Part shown: piece by piece, positions 13,801-28,800 of the stretch
Position numbering within the stretch: position 1 is the stretch's first letter
Layout: every line of letters begins with the position of its first letter
DNA from: Brasenia schreberi
Lineage: Eukaryota; Streptophyta; Magnoliopsida; Nymphaeales; Cabombaceae
Direction: 5' to 3'
Length of the DNA: 64,000 nucleotides
Assembly (NCBI GenBank): GCA_036023115.1
Contig: JAYKKT010000074.1
Span: forward strand, 11,158,501 to 11,222,500
Notes under the pieces: generated by a model
The model's input: the letters and a program-made list of their open reading frames with translations, nothing else
Told to the model about the DNA's origin: nothing
The model's database searches: none
Made by a program: the position numbers and the translations under genes

Positions 13801-16800
13801 CCAAAACCAAAGTTTTTTCCCAAATCAAGTGGTCAGGTACACGAGTTCTTTGATTATCAATTCTTTTCTGCAAAAATAACTATCAACACGAGTTCTTTGA
13901 TTATCAATTCTTGTCTGCAAAAATAACTATCATCTTATTTGTTAGATAAAGCCTTAACAGTTAAAATCACATCAAGTCTCTCGTCTAGGCTGTGTAATTT
14001 ATCCACATAGCCAATTGCATAACTATTTGGAGTGCATGCGCTAAGGAAATACTTAGGTGGGGGAAGAGGTGATGTTAAATGTTTCTTTTATTTTCTCTAT
14101 GATACATTTTATTTGGGACAGGTAACTGCAGACCTGGTTTGCCCAAGGGAGGGAAGGAGGGAGGTAAATATATAAAATTGACTTCTAAAGAAAGAGCCAC
14201 CCCGCCCCCACCCCCATAACCTAAGTCACAGAGACACTTCTAAAGGGTGGAGTGTCGACCTCGACACGGGTGCGATACCGACACCGACACCATGTCGGTG
14301 CGGCATGGCAAAAAAAATGCAATTTTTTTTTGTAACTCACAGTTCTGCCATCTATGGTATATTTATCCTGCAGAACCCGATCAAAGAGGGAGTAATCCGT
14401 GAAGACGATGAAACCGAAGACTCTTAGTCGACTCGTGACCTTATCTCCCATGATGACCACCTGAGTTACCTCACCATAGTTTTCAAAATGCTCCTTCAGC
14501 TTGTCTTTATCATCTCCCATGAAACTCTGCCAATGAACATAGAAAAATATCTCAACGCGGACCTTCTTCACTTCCTTTTGTGTGGATATTCTACGTTTCA
14601 AAATTTGGTAACGATTTTGAAGTTCGGGTCTTTTTGGATAAATGGGTTCGGATAGTGAAGATTGATTTGTGTATTATGATGAAATTAGTAGTTGTTTACC
14701 ATTTATGTGTTTTGCTTTAATATAAAGTTGTGTACTTGCTATTGTCATATACTTATGTTAATTGATGTCTCACTTGTAGCTTGAATATTATATATAATAT
14801 ACCCTAGCCGTGTCGCCACATCCAAAATTTTTGAAATTTGCCGTATCCCATACCTGTGTCCGCACCGGCACCCGCACCCGCATCCACACCCGTGTGACAT
14901 AGCCCATAACACTAAAAGCTAAATATATAAAGTTGATTATTAATTCTAAAAATAAAATACTTCTGTACCATTTTAACAGAATCTGCTGCTCATTGGTGCT
15001 GTGTAAGTGCCTTGAAGGTGTTGCTACCAAGCATCCTTAGGTAGGAGGGATAAAAATGCAATTTAATAGATGAAATTGGTGACAAGTTCTTCTGTGACTG
15101 AAGAAACAACAGAATCTTTGGTACACAAAAAAGAATCAGCCTCCACTGATCTAGTGTCAACGTGTCATTCTAAATTTCTAATCAGCTCTGGCACTTAACT
15201 GAGTTGAAGGCAATCGAAAGGTGCTTCTGGATCAGGTGTCTAACCAGTTATTAAAGCACTAACAGCTCATACAGGAGCATGCACATGAAAATGGAGTTCA
15301 ATTGATGAAATTGGTTATGTGTGGTCTCCTCTGTGAGGAAGACACCCTCTAACAGAGGGGGTTTCATACCAAAACAAATCAACGGCCCATTTGGTCCTGT
15401 ATGAGCTTCTTAATTTGGTTGCACTGGCCTCAAGCTAGAGAAAAAAGATCTGCAATATTTTTTTTGGCTTAATTGATCCAAACTCAAGTGAGAGGGCTTC
15501 TAAATCAGGTTTCTGACTTGTGCCCGAAGCACCAATGACTCGGACTCATATGCTACTCTGAATTAACCTTTACCTTAAAATCTTTTACTCATACATGTCT
15601 ATCTCCTTTCAAGTGATTCAAGCCCATGACAAGTATTTGTGGACACACATCTACCAAATTTGGTTGCTGCCCGAAATTACGCATTTTAAGAGAAAAAGTG
15701 GGATTTTCGGATGTCCTATTGGCGTATTCTCAGAGACATACTTTTGAAGATTAAGAAATGCAATCCCTGGCTTTAATCTCTATTCTCCATTCCATTTTCT
15801 GCATGGCTAAATGATAGAGTGAGAAACAAAAACATTGTTTGCATACCCTTTGCTCATAACTTCTTGGCTGTAGGTTTGTTGGATTTCATGGTTGAATGCA
15901 ATTTCTTGGATCCTGCCATTTTATGGTCAAACCATGGTTATAAGCTTGATGAAGGAAGATAGAAACGACGCATTTTGTTTGTTTCTGCTTCTCAGTATTT
16001 GCATTTGTCATGTACTGATGACTTAAATTTCTCTTCCGCCATTTTTCTTTCAACTAATTGTCGGCATATTCATGAAAGAGAAATTTTTCAGTGAACCCTT
16101 TCCACAATGTCACGGTGCACATCACTGTATGTGCTGTAAATAGAAACCCTACTTGCTTTAGATGGTGATTCTCATGGTTGGTTTGCCATAGCTGCGGTTA
16201 CCAAGCTTGTTGCCTTCTGGAGCGATAGGGCCTGAATAAGATGAACAGCCTACTGATCCTCTTACTTTTCCTTTCAGTTGATGTCACTATGTTGTGGGCC
16301 AGGTGCAATGTCTTCGAGGTGTTATTATATATTGGTTGTCAATACAATGAGGATGTGCTATATCAGGAACAATGCATACACTAAATCTTGTTTTCACACT
16401 TCCTCCTTCACAAAATCTAAGACACATGATTGTGTTGTTGCTCATATTGTGCTCTTTTCGCTTCCTTTTTGTGTTTCATTCCTCAAGAAGACATGTAAGA
16501 TCGTTCATTTAATCTATTAAATGGTTTTTGTATGTCCTGTTATGTTAAATATGGATAAGACGATACTGTAACTTGTAACTTTTTTATCTTTTGGATGCCT
16601 ATCTGATATAGTAGGCCATTTAGCCCATGAATTTTTCATGACAGGTTTGTGCAACAACGGTGTTTAGATGTGATATGTTGCTGCTTCTAGGTCCCATAGG
16701 CTTGGAGTTTCTCTTGGTATGAATTACGTTCATTTCCTTGTCTATTTGTATTTTGTTGTATCGGTTTGATCTATAGGGATGATAATTCAAACTTATATTG

Positions 16801-19800
16801 GCTTATATTCCAGTTTTAAATGTTTACCTCTTTTTGTATTTGCTGGATAACTGTCTCTGACTTATCTCTTTCAGGTATACTTCTAGGGTACTTTTTCATT
16901 GACAGTTATACTTCTCAAATAATTGTAGAATAGGCTAGCACCCAGAAGTCAAAAATTGTCTGATCACAATCAATAGTAAACCAAACAACATAGCAGTAAA
17001 CAAAAAATCTCAAGGTCCTTTTCTTTTTCTTTTGCCTACAGGTTTATATACCTCGCTTCTCTCTTTCTCTCTCACACACAGAGTGATATGCTCTTTGGTA
17101 ATGGTCCAGCAACCACTTCACTTTATGGTTGTGGTCACTCTTTTGACACAGTAAGGAACACTAAGCATAAACTAACCTTTATGATATATGTAGTATACCA
17201 TGTCTACAACTTTTCAGGATTTCAAATTAGTTCCAAATGTTCTACTGGTTTTTGCAGTCCATCCTACAACGACAACAACAACTAAGCCTTTTCCCATACT
17301 AGACGGAGTCGGCTAGATGGATTCTTTGTTTCCATATAGCCCTATCATGTGCCATGTTAACAATTAACTCAACATAAGCTAAATCATTCTTTATTGTTTT
17401 TTTCGAACACTTTTGTGGTCGTCCTCTACCTCTTTTAATACTTTCAAAATCTAGTTTTTCGTACCTTCTTACAGGCGCTTCTTTTGATCTTCTTTCTATA
17501 TTTCCAAACCATCTTCAACGATATTCTCTCATTTTATCCTCTATTGGTGCTACTCCCAATTTATTTCTAATAACCTTATTATGTATACGGTATTTCCTTT
17601 ATGACCACCCATCCATCTCAACATCTTCATTCCTGCCACAAACATCTTTTGTACATGTTGTTGATTAACTACCCAACACTCGGAACCATAAAACATGACA
17701 GGTCTAATTGCTGCTCTATAATATTTACCTTTTAACTTTAATGGTATCTTCTTGTCACAAAGAATACCTGATGCTTTTCTCCATTTTAACCAACATTAAT
17801 TCTGAGTAACATCTCCATCAATTCTTTATCACTCTAAAAAATTGACCCTAAGTATTTAAAACTTTCCTTTTAGAGGATGCAATGTGTGCCAATTTTAATT
17901 TCTATGTCCTCTGAAGTAACCAAATGATCAAACTTACATTCCATATATTCAATCTTTGTTCTACTAAGTAGCCTTTACTTTCTAATGTTTCTCTCCATAG
18001 TTCCAATTTTCTATTAACTTTTTCCTTAGACTCCTCTACTAACACAATGTGTCATGTGCAAATAACATACACCAAGGTACTTCATCTTGAATATGTTTTG
18101 TTAACTCATCAATCACCATTATAAATAAATATGGACTTAAAGTTGATCCTTGATGTAACCCAATATTAACTTCAAACAAGTCTGTCATTCCTTCATGAGT
18201 CCTCACATATTTTTGCACCATCGTACATGTCTCTAATAAGGTTTATCCTATGTCAATATGATACCTATTGTTTCCAAGATTTTCCAAAGAACATCTCTTA
18301 GTGTCTTATTGTAAGTTTTTTCTAAATCAATAAATATCATGTGAAGGTCTTTCTTTTTTACTCTAAAATATTTCATAAGATGTCTCGAAAGGTGAATCGC
18401 TTCAATGATATATTTGTCTCACATGAATCCAAATTGGTTCTATATTGTATTCAATACTTGTCTTAATCTACGTTCGATAATTCTTTCCCATAATTTCATA
18501 GAATGACTCATTAGCTTGATACCTCGATAATTCACACAATTCTGCATGTCTCCCTTATTCTTATATATGGGTATAAGTGTATTCACTCTCCATTCTTCGG
18601 GCATCTTTTGGTTTCTCTATATTTCATTAAAAAGTCTTATAAGCCAAGTGATTTATGTCTCTCTTAGGATTTTTCAAATTTTTATAGGAATATTGTCCAG
18701 TCCTACAAATTTACCCTCCTACATATGTTTAAGAGCCTCTTTGACTTCATTCTTTTGAATACGTCGGTAAAAATTGTGGTTTATATACTTTTCTGATTTG
18801 GCTACTAAGAGTTCTAGATATAGAGCATATGGTACATCAAATGGAAGAAGAAAGAAGAGAGAAGAGAAAGAATAAAAGGAGATGGCTAACACTGTTGGGG
18901 TAGAGAGCCGTTGGAGTTTGTGGCCCTCCAATATCTATGGCACGGGCTCATGCCATATCAAACCACTACACGGGGGTCATACCTATTACAATTAATACCC
19001 TCCTCAAACTTACAGTGTATATACCGAAAGTTTGTCCAACAAAGATCATAAATCAAATACAGTTTAATTCTTTTAAGAATTTCCATAAAAATAGTATCCA
19101 AGTTGTCATAGCTTTCTTTGAAACAACTCCAGATCATCTTTTCATAATCAAGATATCAATTAATTTTTCATCCAGTATTAAGATTAATGAAGTATCAATA
19201 CATACATTCTATCAATTTTTAAAAACACCAAGACAATTTATGATATCTAATCCTGGCAAACTAAAAACGAGTCAAATAAGTTGATGAAGTTGATTTGCTC
19301 TAATTCAAGAAAGTCATTTAATAGAAAACATTGATATCATCCAAATAGGATTGTCTATTATAACAACTAGATTCATAAATCACTACAAACTTGTAATATT
19401 GTAAGGGGACTTTGGTATATCAAATAAGCCTTTTAAGGTTAAGCTTAAAACTCGAGTTTTAAGGACAACCTTGAACTCAAACAAGCTTTTAAGGCAAAAC
19501 TCAAAACCTTAAGTCAAACAAGCTTTTTAAGGTTAAGCTCAAAACCCATCAAGTCAAATAAGTTTTAAGGCTAAGCTCAAACCCGAGTTTTAAGGATAAA
19601 CTCGAACCCAAATAAGCTTTTTAAGGCAAAGCTCAAAACCTTCATACATACAATTCACAAAGCCCTTAAATATCCTTTAAAACTCAAAAGTGATTCTATG
19701 GTTCCAAAAATAAGACAATCTATTAGTATGATTAAAACAAGTCAAAGAAATCAACTATATGCTTTTCAAAAAGTCTCATAAGGTTTGTCTCAAAACTCTC

Positions 19801-22800
19801 TTAAAAGGCAACAATCTCACAAATTTTATCAAATACAATCTAATCAAGATAACTATAAGTGTTTTTTCAATATTGATTACTCTCCAACCAAAAGGCCAAT
19901 AATATGGAGCATTTTAATCACAAAGATCTCCAACAAAAGGCCAATAAATGGAGATCATAATGTCATGAAAAAGCAACCTTAAAGTTATCAAGATCACAAA
20001 TCCTCAAATAACAATAAGTGCATCTTCTAATATCAATTAATTTTCAACAAAAGGCCATCAACGTGAAGCACCTTAATTATAAAGGTTTTTTAACAAAAGG
20101 TCAACAATATGGATCTTAGTCATACAAGTAGATACATATCATTGTCAACAAATATTTTTCCAATTCACTCCATAACCAAGTTTTAATTCTCAAATAACAA
20201 TAAGTGCATCTTCAAATATCAATTAATTTCTAACAAAAGGCCACCAACACGAAGCACCTTATTCACAAAGGTCATCAACAAAAAGCCAACAATATGGATC
20301 TTAGTCATACAAGTAGATGCAACTCATTGTCAACAAACATTTTTTCAATTCATTCAACAACCAAGTTTTAATTCTCAAATAACAATAAGTATATCTTCAA
20401 ACTTTAATTGATTTCTAATAAAAAGCCACCAACATGAAACACCTTAATCACAAAGGTCTTCAACAAAAGGCCAACAATATGGATCTCAATTATACAAAAA
20501 GATACAATTTATTGTTTTCCAACAAATACATTTTTTATCTTATCAATAGTCAAGTTTAAAATCGTTCAAATATTAAACACAATTTTCTTCTAAACATGTC
20601 AACAAACACTTTGATACAATCAATATTGCATATAACCAAGTTGGAAGGAACACACCTAGATGGGCTCAAGTCTGAATACCATGCACAACTAAATCAGATC
20701 GAATAGCCAAATCTGTTTATTTAACTCAATAATGCAAATACTATACAAATATGCAATAATATTAAGTGCAATAGAAAATTTTCATGTTTCCACGAGAAAG
20801 AAGAGAAAGCAGTAAACCAACAAAATGTTCTAATAATCAAACTGAACCCATGTGTCTCGCCAATAAGTCCATCTAATTCACATACAGTTTAATATTACCA
20901 GATCAAGGATAAGAAAAAGTAGTTATGAGATGGCAAAAAGACAAACTGATATTATTGGGATATCGCATATCCCTACCATCACCACATATGACCAGAAAAA
21001 AGGATCGGTTCCTAAAATACCATAATAACAACATCATTGGGATCAATTTTACTACCATAAACAAATCGAACTCAAGGAATTTTGAAAGCAGCCAACATCA
21101 CAAAAAGTACAAGATTCACAGAATTCACATGGCAAATCCGTTAACCAATATCTTGATAAGTAAACAAGCCAAACAAAATCCACATATAAAGAAGCAATGA
21201 TTATCTCAATACCCAATCTACATTAAACCAATTTTCAAGGATAAAAGGGCAAAGCTATTCCAACCCTTATAAAATCACTTAAATGCCAAAACCCAAACAG
21301 AATTATATAAGGGAAACCAACACTCATATAGATGCATTGCACATTTACAATCACAAAATAGATTGTTAGGGAATCGTAAACCATCCCCAAAATAAAAACC
21401 CAAAAAACAAGAAAGTGAGCCAGGATAGATCATCAAGACCCTCAATTCCTACCTTAGAATCATGAAATATTTATAATCAACAACACGAAATGGGATGGTG
21501 GGTGAAACCAAAAAATCTTAAAATTGAGCACCGATAAAGAGAGTCGAAACCAACAAAGAACAATTAGCATTGAATCTGAGGGACCTAAAAGATCAAAACA
21601 TAGTGATTTCTTCAAAATCTAAGTAATTATTTAATGACCATTTCAGAATTTTTCTAATAAACATGCTTCAAGAAATCTTAAGGAACCACATTTGCACCAA
21701 AACAAATTAGGATTTGTCATAGAAAGGGGAGATAAATCAATAAACCGTCCTTAACCCAAAAATAGATCGCATAATGTTCTTATAACAACCATGAACTAAA
21801 AATTTCAAGGGACAATGACTATCAAGATTCATAGCAAAAGAAATATCATTAAGTTTTTGCTTTTCTGTATTAGAATTTTAGATGTCATGTAAGGTTTTCC
21901 AGAAAAGCAGACAAATACAACTATCTAAACTATCAAAAGAAAGCAAATTTCTACATAAAACGAAGGTATGGGTAACCGAACTACTATCCATGGACCAACA
22001 AAACGAGAATATGTAATTTGAGAAATGAAGCAATGCAACGCGAATGAGCTAATCTATCGTCTTCTTCAAAAAACAACAAACTCACTAAGGGCAAGACATA
22101 GATCAATAACTAAAGACAATGATACTACACAACTTTTGAAAAACGAGAATGCCAAACACACTAGCCTAACTCATGTCTTTTTAAGGAATACGGTGAGCTT
22201 TAAACTTAAATTATCACATCTTAGAGCATCTAAGATGTTTCAACATAAACAACCTAGTTTTCAAATGTTCCAGACATATTAAACATGACCAAAAACTTAT
22301 TTTAGCCAAGAATTGTTCAATAAAATCACAAGATCAATTTAAAAAACACAAGCTTATATACCAAAAACCATAATCATATAGTACTAAGAAAAGTTATAAT
22401 TGATATTTTTATAACGAACACATCCAAAATTATCCAAAGTCAAGAAATGTTTGGGAGAATTTTACAAGTGAACACATCCAAACACAATGTTATACTAGCA
22501 AGATTCAAGAGAAAACTAAATTTACAAGAAATTCTAAAATTTCAATAAAGACAACGTAATCAATTGAGAACTTCATTTTTTTCCTTCAATTTTCAAAACA
22601 AACATATTTTCTAAAGTTACCTTGAACTTCACAATGTCAAAAAACAAGAGTCATAGATTTCTCAAAGTTGGCATGCTTCCTAATGTGCCCGATTTCTTGA
22701 AAACAAGGCTTTGATATCATGGAAATAATTATTGTTAATTGAATGTTGAATCGGCCAAATCGCAAAGCGTCAAAGTGTTTGAGTCACCAAGATATTAAAG

Positions 22801-25800
22801 CATCCAAATATGGATATCACAAGCCAAGAATGCAACAAGAGTCAAGAACAAGAGAGTCAAAACACAAATCAAAGGCTGTACTAGACAACTTGTTTATTAA
22901 GTGTATAAGAGCTCTATATATAGAGCATATGGTACATCAAATGGAAGAAGAAAGAAGAAGAAAAATAAAAGGAGCTGGCCAGCACTAACCATTGGAGGCT
23001 GCGGCCCTCCAATGGCTATGGCACGGGCCCTAGTGGCCCATGCCATACCTATTACAACTAATAGTCTATAGGGAGATTACCTTGCAAGCATCCAAAGATA
23101 TTCAATATTTCGTCCCTTAGCCTCCAGCATTAAAAGCTAGGACTAAATTCTTGCCTTCATTGATATAAACACCAAAGGCTGTAGAAAATAATTTCGGGAT
23201 CCATGGAGACCTAAAAGTTGTGGGAGGCTAGTCTCCTAATCTAGTCATCTAACAACATGAGAAAGGTCTTGAAAAATATTTGACCAGGTTTTTTTCCCCT
23301 GAGCTTATGGATTGTTGAGCATCAATATTGCATTATGTGTCGACTTTATCTAGTTAAATTCTTGTATCTTGAGTCTTATATGGACTATAGAAACTGACTT
23401 TTCTCTGTCTCACTGCATGTCTGGAGCTAAGTTTTTTTATTCACTTGCAGATCAGGTCAGTTTCGTTTTGGGAAGCAGTCAGATGCTGTATCAGCTCAAG
23501 CCTTTTATGCGTAGGTAATCCAAGTTGGCAACCTCCATTTTTTACGTTTTATACTTTAAATGATGTGCTTATTGCTTCCTTTCTGTTCTCTTTCCTTTGT
23601 TTTTTCCCATGTGGCCTGTCCACATCCTACTCTCATACTTTACAGGTTTATCTGTACTTGTTGATTCCATCATGTGGCAGAGATTTATTTGGCCTGAATT
23701 AGAAGTTTTCTGGTTCAACTCAGTCTTAAATCGTAGTTCGGAGTGGGGTGTATCCTTGTTGACGATGCATAATTAAAGTGATTAAATCATTTTATGAAGG
23801 TCTGCTATTCATGTCTAAGTGTTTACAACCGTATACTTTTCTTACCTCTTTATTTATTACTATTTGATCTCTAATTCCTTATTACTTGTTAGAAATAAAT
23901 GTAATTTTCACTGTCCACAGCAGACTTGGCCTTTACAATTGTTTTACCCCGTGACAGCACTACATAAATATCATTATCGAGAGATACATAAATATGGCAC
24001 AAGCTGAAAGGCATAAGCTCCAATCTTTTCTTGTTCAAGGAGCTATCAAGTGCTACATGAGAAATAAGTAGTTTGGACCAATATGTGGGCCTTCATGGAT
24101 TTTTCACATGTTCTACTACTGCATCTATTGTGCTTTTGGTGGATCTTTCTGGAATATTGTACCACCTGCAAGTCTTTTTTCTTTCTTCATGCACTTATAA
24201 TCATTACTGGGAGTATTACATTCCTCAGACTTCATATATCTAGTTTTACTGTTATATGTTAAAATCATGAGGCTAGTCTGTTTATCTCAATACTGTTAGA
24301 ATCATGAGGATACTCTGTTCATTCCATAGCTACACCTAATGTCCGCTGATTATTTCTGGATTTGATCTAGGACTTTCCATGTAAACCTTTTCCTTCTGAC
24401 AGCTTTCCTAGGAAAGGCTTTGTAAGAGTTTTTCTTTCACAATGTTTTAAGGTTAAAATGTGTACATATAAATTAGTGACATCTTATTTATAAAACACAT
24501 GATGGTTAGAATATGTTTTCAAGAGCATTCTCGAGTCCAAACTAATTTAATCATGGTATATTTTATAAATAGACGCTTTCCAAAACATTTGACATTTAAC
24601 TATCAATTGAGAACCAGAGTCTCTGGAAAAGGCATGAAAAAAATTCAACACTTAACACATAAAAGAATGACATTGACTTAAATGGATCTATAACCTGAAG
24701 AGTATGAGCAATGAAATCATTGAATGACATAGAACTAGTTTAGTAACAATCGAGTACTCTGAAAAGTATATCATGGGTTGTGATGAATTTGCTTCTATAG
24801 TTAGATGACCATGGTTAGGGCACTTGTGTCCCTCCATGAAAAAAAAACTTTGAAATGGAAATTGAAAATGTTTTCCTTGAATGGACTTTAAATAAAATAA
24901 AAGATTATATTGGATTCTCTCTCAGGCAGATGCTTTTCTAAGGGTATCACACTAACGCCTTCAGGTAAAACAAATCCCCAAAGTTTGGTTCGGTAGTTTT
25001 CTCCCTTATTCAGAAGTTGGATTTCAATCCATATTATCCCGGACTTGTTTTCTAGATCTTTAGTTTACATGGTATATAATCACCAACTAAGTAATGGGGA
25101 AGTAATTATCTTTATTAATCTAGAAATAAGTTGGTGATCTGAAGCAACTAATCTTGCTTCCTTAAGTACTCTTTGGGAATTGGAGCAACTTCTTCTTCTA
25201 GAGGTTACTTTCTTTCCAAAGTGGAATTTACAAGAGACACTATAAGTAGGTCCGATCTTACCGTAGAGGAAAACCTTGAAATTCGAAAGGTTATTAAGGT
25301 TCAAGTTGTTAGAATAATCCCTGGAACCATCGAGAGAAATCACCAAGAGGGTTCCAAGATCACCAAGAGCAGAGAGTTCGATATTGCCAAGATAGCGTTA
25401 ATGAAATGCCGAAGAATAGAAAGGAAAAACTGAACTTTTTCATATAGATACTTGAACATCAATCATGTATACATACAAGAATAAGCCCTCTTTATATAGG
25501 GCAGGGAACAAAACGGAGAGGGAGCAGCCTTGCTCCAAAGTCCAAACAGCTAGCAACTAGCTGTTGAGAGCCTGCAGCTGTCCCATTTACATGAAAATAA
25601 AAAACAAACAACAACAACAACAACTAAGCCTTTTCCCATACTAGATGGGGTCGGCTACATGGATTCTTTGTTTCCACAGATCCCTATCGTGTGCCATGTT
25701 AGCAGTTAACTCCCAATAAGCTAGATCATTCTTTATTGTTTCTTTCCAACACTTTTGTGGTCGTCCTCTACCTCTTTTAATACTTTCCAAATTTAGTTTT

Positions 25801-28800
25801 TCTAGCCTTCTTACGGGTTCTTCTTTTGATCTTCTTTCTATATGTCCAAATCATCTTAAACGATGTTCTCTCATTTTATCCTCTATTGGTGCCACTCCTA
25901 ATTTGTTTATAATAACCTCATTATGTATATGGTCTTTTCTTGTATGACCACTCATCCATCTCAACATCTTCATTTCTGTCACAGACATCTTTTGTACATG
26001 TTCATGATTAACTTCCCAACACTCAGAACCATAAAACATGGCAGGCCTAATTGCTGCTCTATAATATTTACCTTTTAATTTTAATGGTATCTTCTTATCA
26101 CAAAGAATACATGATGCTCCTCTCCATTTTAACCAACCAACATTAATTCTATGTGTAACATCTCCATCAATTCTTCCATCACTTTGAAAAATTGACCCTA
26201 GGTATTTAAAACTTTCCTTTTGGGGAATGCAATGTGTGCCAATTTTAATTTCTATGTCCTATGAAGTAGCCAAATGATCAAACTTACATTCCATATATTC
26301 TGTCTTTGTTCTACTAAGTCGGTGGCCTTTGCTTTCTAATGTTTCTCTCCATAGTTCCAATTTTCTATTAACTTTTTCCTTAGACTCCACTAATACAATG
26401 TCATCTGCAAATAACATACACCAAGGTACTTCATCTTGAATATGTTTTGTTAACTCATCAATCACCATTATAAATAAGTATGGACTTAAAGTTGATCCTT
26501 GATGTAACCCAATATTAACTTCAAAGAAGTCTGTCGTTCCTTCATGAGTCCTCACACATATTTTTGCACCATCATACATGTCTCTTATAAGGTTAATATA
26601 TGTCAATGGGATACCTCTTTTTTCCAAAGTTCTCCAAAGAACCTCCCTCGGTACCCTATCATAAGCCTTTTCTAGATCAATAAATATCATGTGAAGGTCT
26701 TTCTTTTTTGCTCTATATCATGTGAAGGTCTTTCTTTTTTGCTCTAAAATGTTCCATAAGACGTCTCAAAAGATGAATCGCTTCAATAGTAGATCTGCCT
26801 GGCATAAATCCAAATTGATTCTCTGTTGTACTTGATACTTGTCTTAACCTACGTTCGATAATTCTTTCCCATAATTTTATAGTATGACTCATTAACTTGA
26901 TACCTCGATAATAGCACAATTTTGAATGTCTCCCTTGTTCTTATATATGGGTATAAGTGTATTTGCTCTCCATTCCTCAGGCATCTTTTGGTTTTTCCAT
27001 ATTTCATTAAATAGTCTTGTGAGCCAAGTGATTCCTATTTCTCCTAGTATTTTCCAAACTTCTATAGGAATATTATCTGGTCCTACCGATTTACCACTCT
27101 TCATATGTTTAAGAGTCTCTTTGACTTCATTCTTTTGAATACGTCGGTAGAAATTGTGGTTTATATACTTTTCTGACTTGGCTAAATCTCCTAAACTAAT
27201 ACTAACATCTTTATTTTCATTAAAAAGATTATAAAAATAGTTTTTCCATCTATTTCTTATATCATCATTTGCCACTAGAATTTTTTCATCCTCGTCTTTT
27301 ATGCATCTAACATAATTAAGATCTTTAGTTTTCTTATCTCTAGCCCTAGCTATCCTAAAAATATCTCTTTCACCCTCTTTTGAGTTGAGTTTTTTATATA
27401 AGTCATCAAGTCTTAGCTTTTGCTTCACTAATGGCCTGTTTCGCTTCCTTCTTTGCTTTCTTATAAGCTTCTAAAGTTTCACTAGTTTTCTTAGCATAAT
27501 GTAATTTGTAACATGCCCTCTTTGCCTTGATTTTATTTTGTACTACTTCACTCCACCACCAAGCTTCTTTTTGTGCTAGTACACCTCCCTTAGATACCCC
27601 TAACACATCTTTCGCCACTTTCCTAATATGTATAGCCATATTGTTCCACATATCACAGGGTGTGCCAACATAATTCCCAACATCTCCTTGAAGGACTTTT
27701 TGTTTAAATATATCTTCTTTCTCGCTTTTGAGGTTCCACCATTTAGTCCGAATAGCTCGATGCACTCTTTTCTTCTTTGTCCATTTTTTTATTTGTAAAT
27801 CCATAACTAAAAGTCGATGTTGGGTGGTTAAGCTTTCTCCTGGAATTACCTTACATTCTTTACAACACACTCTATCTTTTTTTCTACAAATAAAGTAATC
27901 AATTTGTGTTTGTGATAAGCCACTCTTATAAGTAATTAAATGTTCATCTCGTTTTTTGAAGATTGTATTGACTATAAAGAGATCAAATGCCATAGCAAAA
28001 TTTAAAATCTCCCTACCTTCCTCGTTTATATCCCCAAAACCAAAGTTTCCATGAATCCCTTGATATCCTAAATTCCTAATGCCTCTTTACCGACATGTCC
28101 ATTTAAATCTCCTCCTAAACAAATCATCTCCCTTTGTGGAATCTTTTGAAACACCTTATCTAACTCTTCCCAAAAAACTGTCTTTATTACTATCTTCTAG
28201 TCCTACTTGGGGTGCGTAAGCACAAACTATATTCAAAACCTCTGCTCCTAACACTAATTTCAACGTCATGATTCGGTCACCATATCGTTGTATGTCTACT
28301 ACACTCTCCTTTAAATCTTTATTTATGATAATACCAACTCCGTTTTGAGCCTTTTCTTTACTTGAGTACCATAATTTAAAACCTATATCCTCTATCTCCT
28401 TTACTTTTTCTCCAACCCATTTTGTTTCTTGTAAACATAGAATATGAATCTTTCTCCGAATCATAGTATCTACCACCTCCATTAGCTTACCCGATAATGT
28501 TCCGATATTCCAAGAACCAATATGAATCTTATTATCTAGGACTAGCTTCCTTACCCCCCGCATCCGTCCATAATGAAAACGTGGAGACTCTCTCTGAAAT
28601 TTTTTTACTACATTCGGGCGGCAATGTAGCGGGACTAACTTCTTTACCCACACCTGTCCATGATGTGGGAACCCTCTCTGCCATTGATTCACTACATTCG
28701 GGCGAAAATGTAGTGGCCCTTGCTTACTTCTTACTGCATTCGGGCTCTGCAGCACGTCGCTAGGCAGGGACACCCTAAAGCAATGCTCATAATTTTTGTA

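Larger units (their letters stand above)
18805..23056 (-). mobile_element. Non-coding LTR retrotransposon (LARD-like)
   Basis: The 5' LTR on the minus strand is 23056-22720 (337 bp, TG...CA). It is followed by a primer binding site, TGATATCAAAGCC (22719-22707). The other LTR is truncated at 18805-18990 by the LINE junction. A polypurine tract (GAGGAGGGTATT, minus strand, about 18991-19006) sits next to it. The 3.7-kb interior has no gag or pol signature I can find. Instead it holds AT-rich tandem repeats (19425-19640, 20003-20560). That is the layout of a large retrotransposon derivative mobilised by another element. Confidence 0.75.

Noticed and set aside
14221..14601. 126-codon minus frame as an expressed RNA-binding protein
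   Set aside because: Only the middle is RRM; both ends are transposon-derived nonsense, with an intron donor read through and a frameshift upstream.
19785..21200. Several Lys/Asn-rich open frames in the LARD interior
   Set aside because: AT-rich composition alone explains them; no gag or pol motif, and tandem repeats run through them.
28497..28763. Plus-strand frame with repeated LHSGxNV segments
   Set aside because: It is antisense to the LINE leader and endonuclease region, whose minus-strand motifs are clear.
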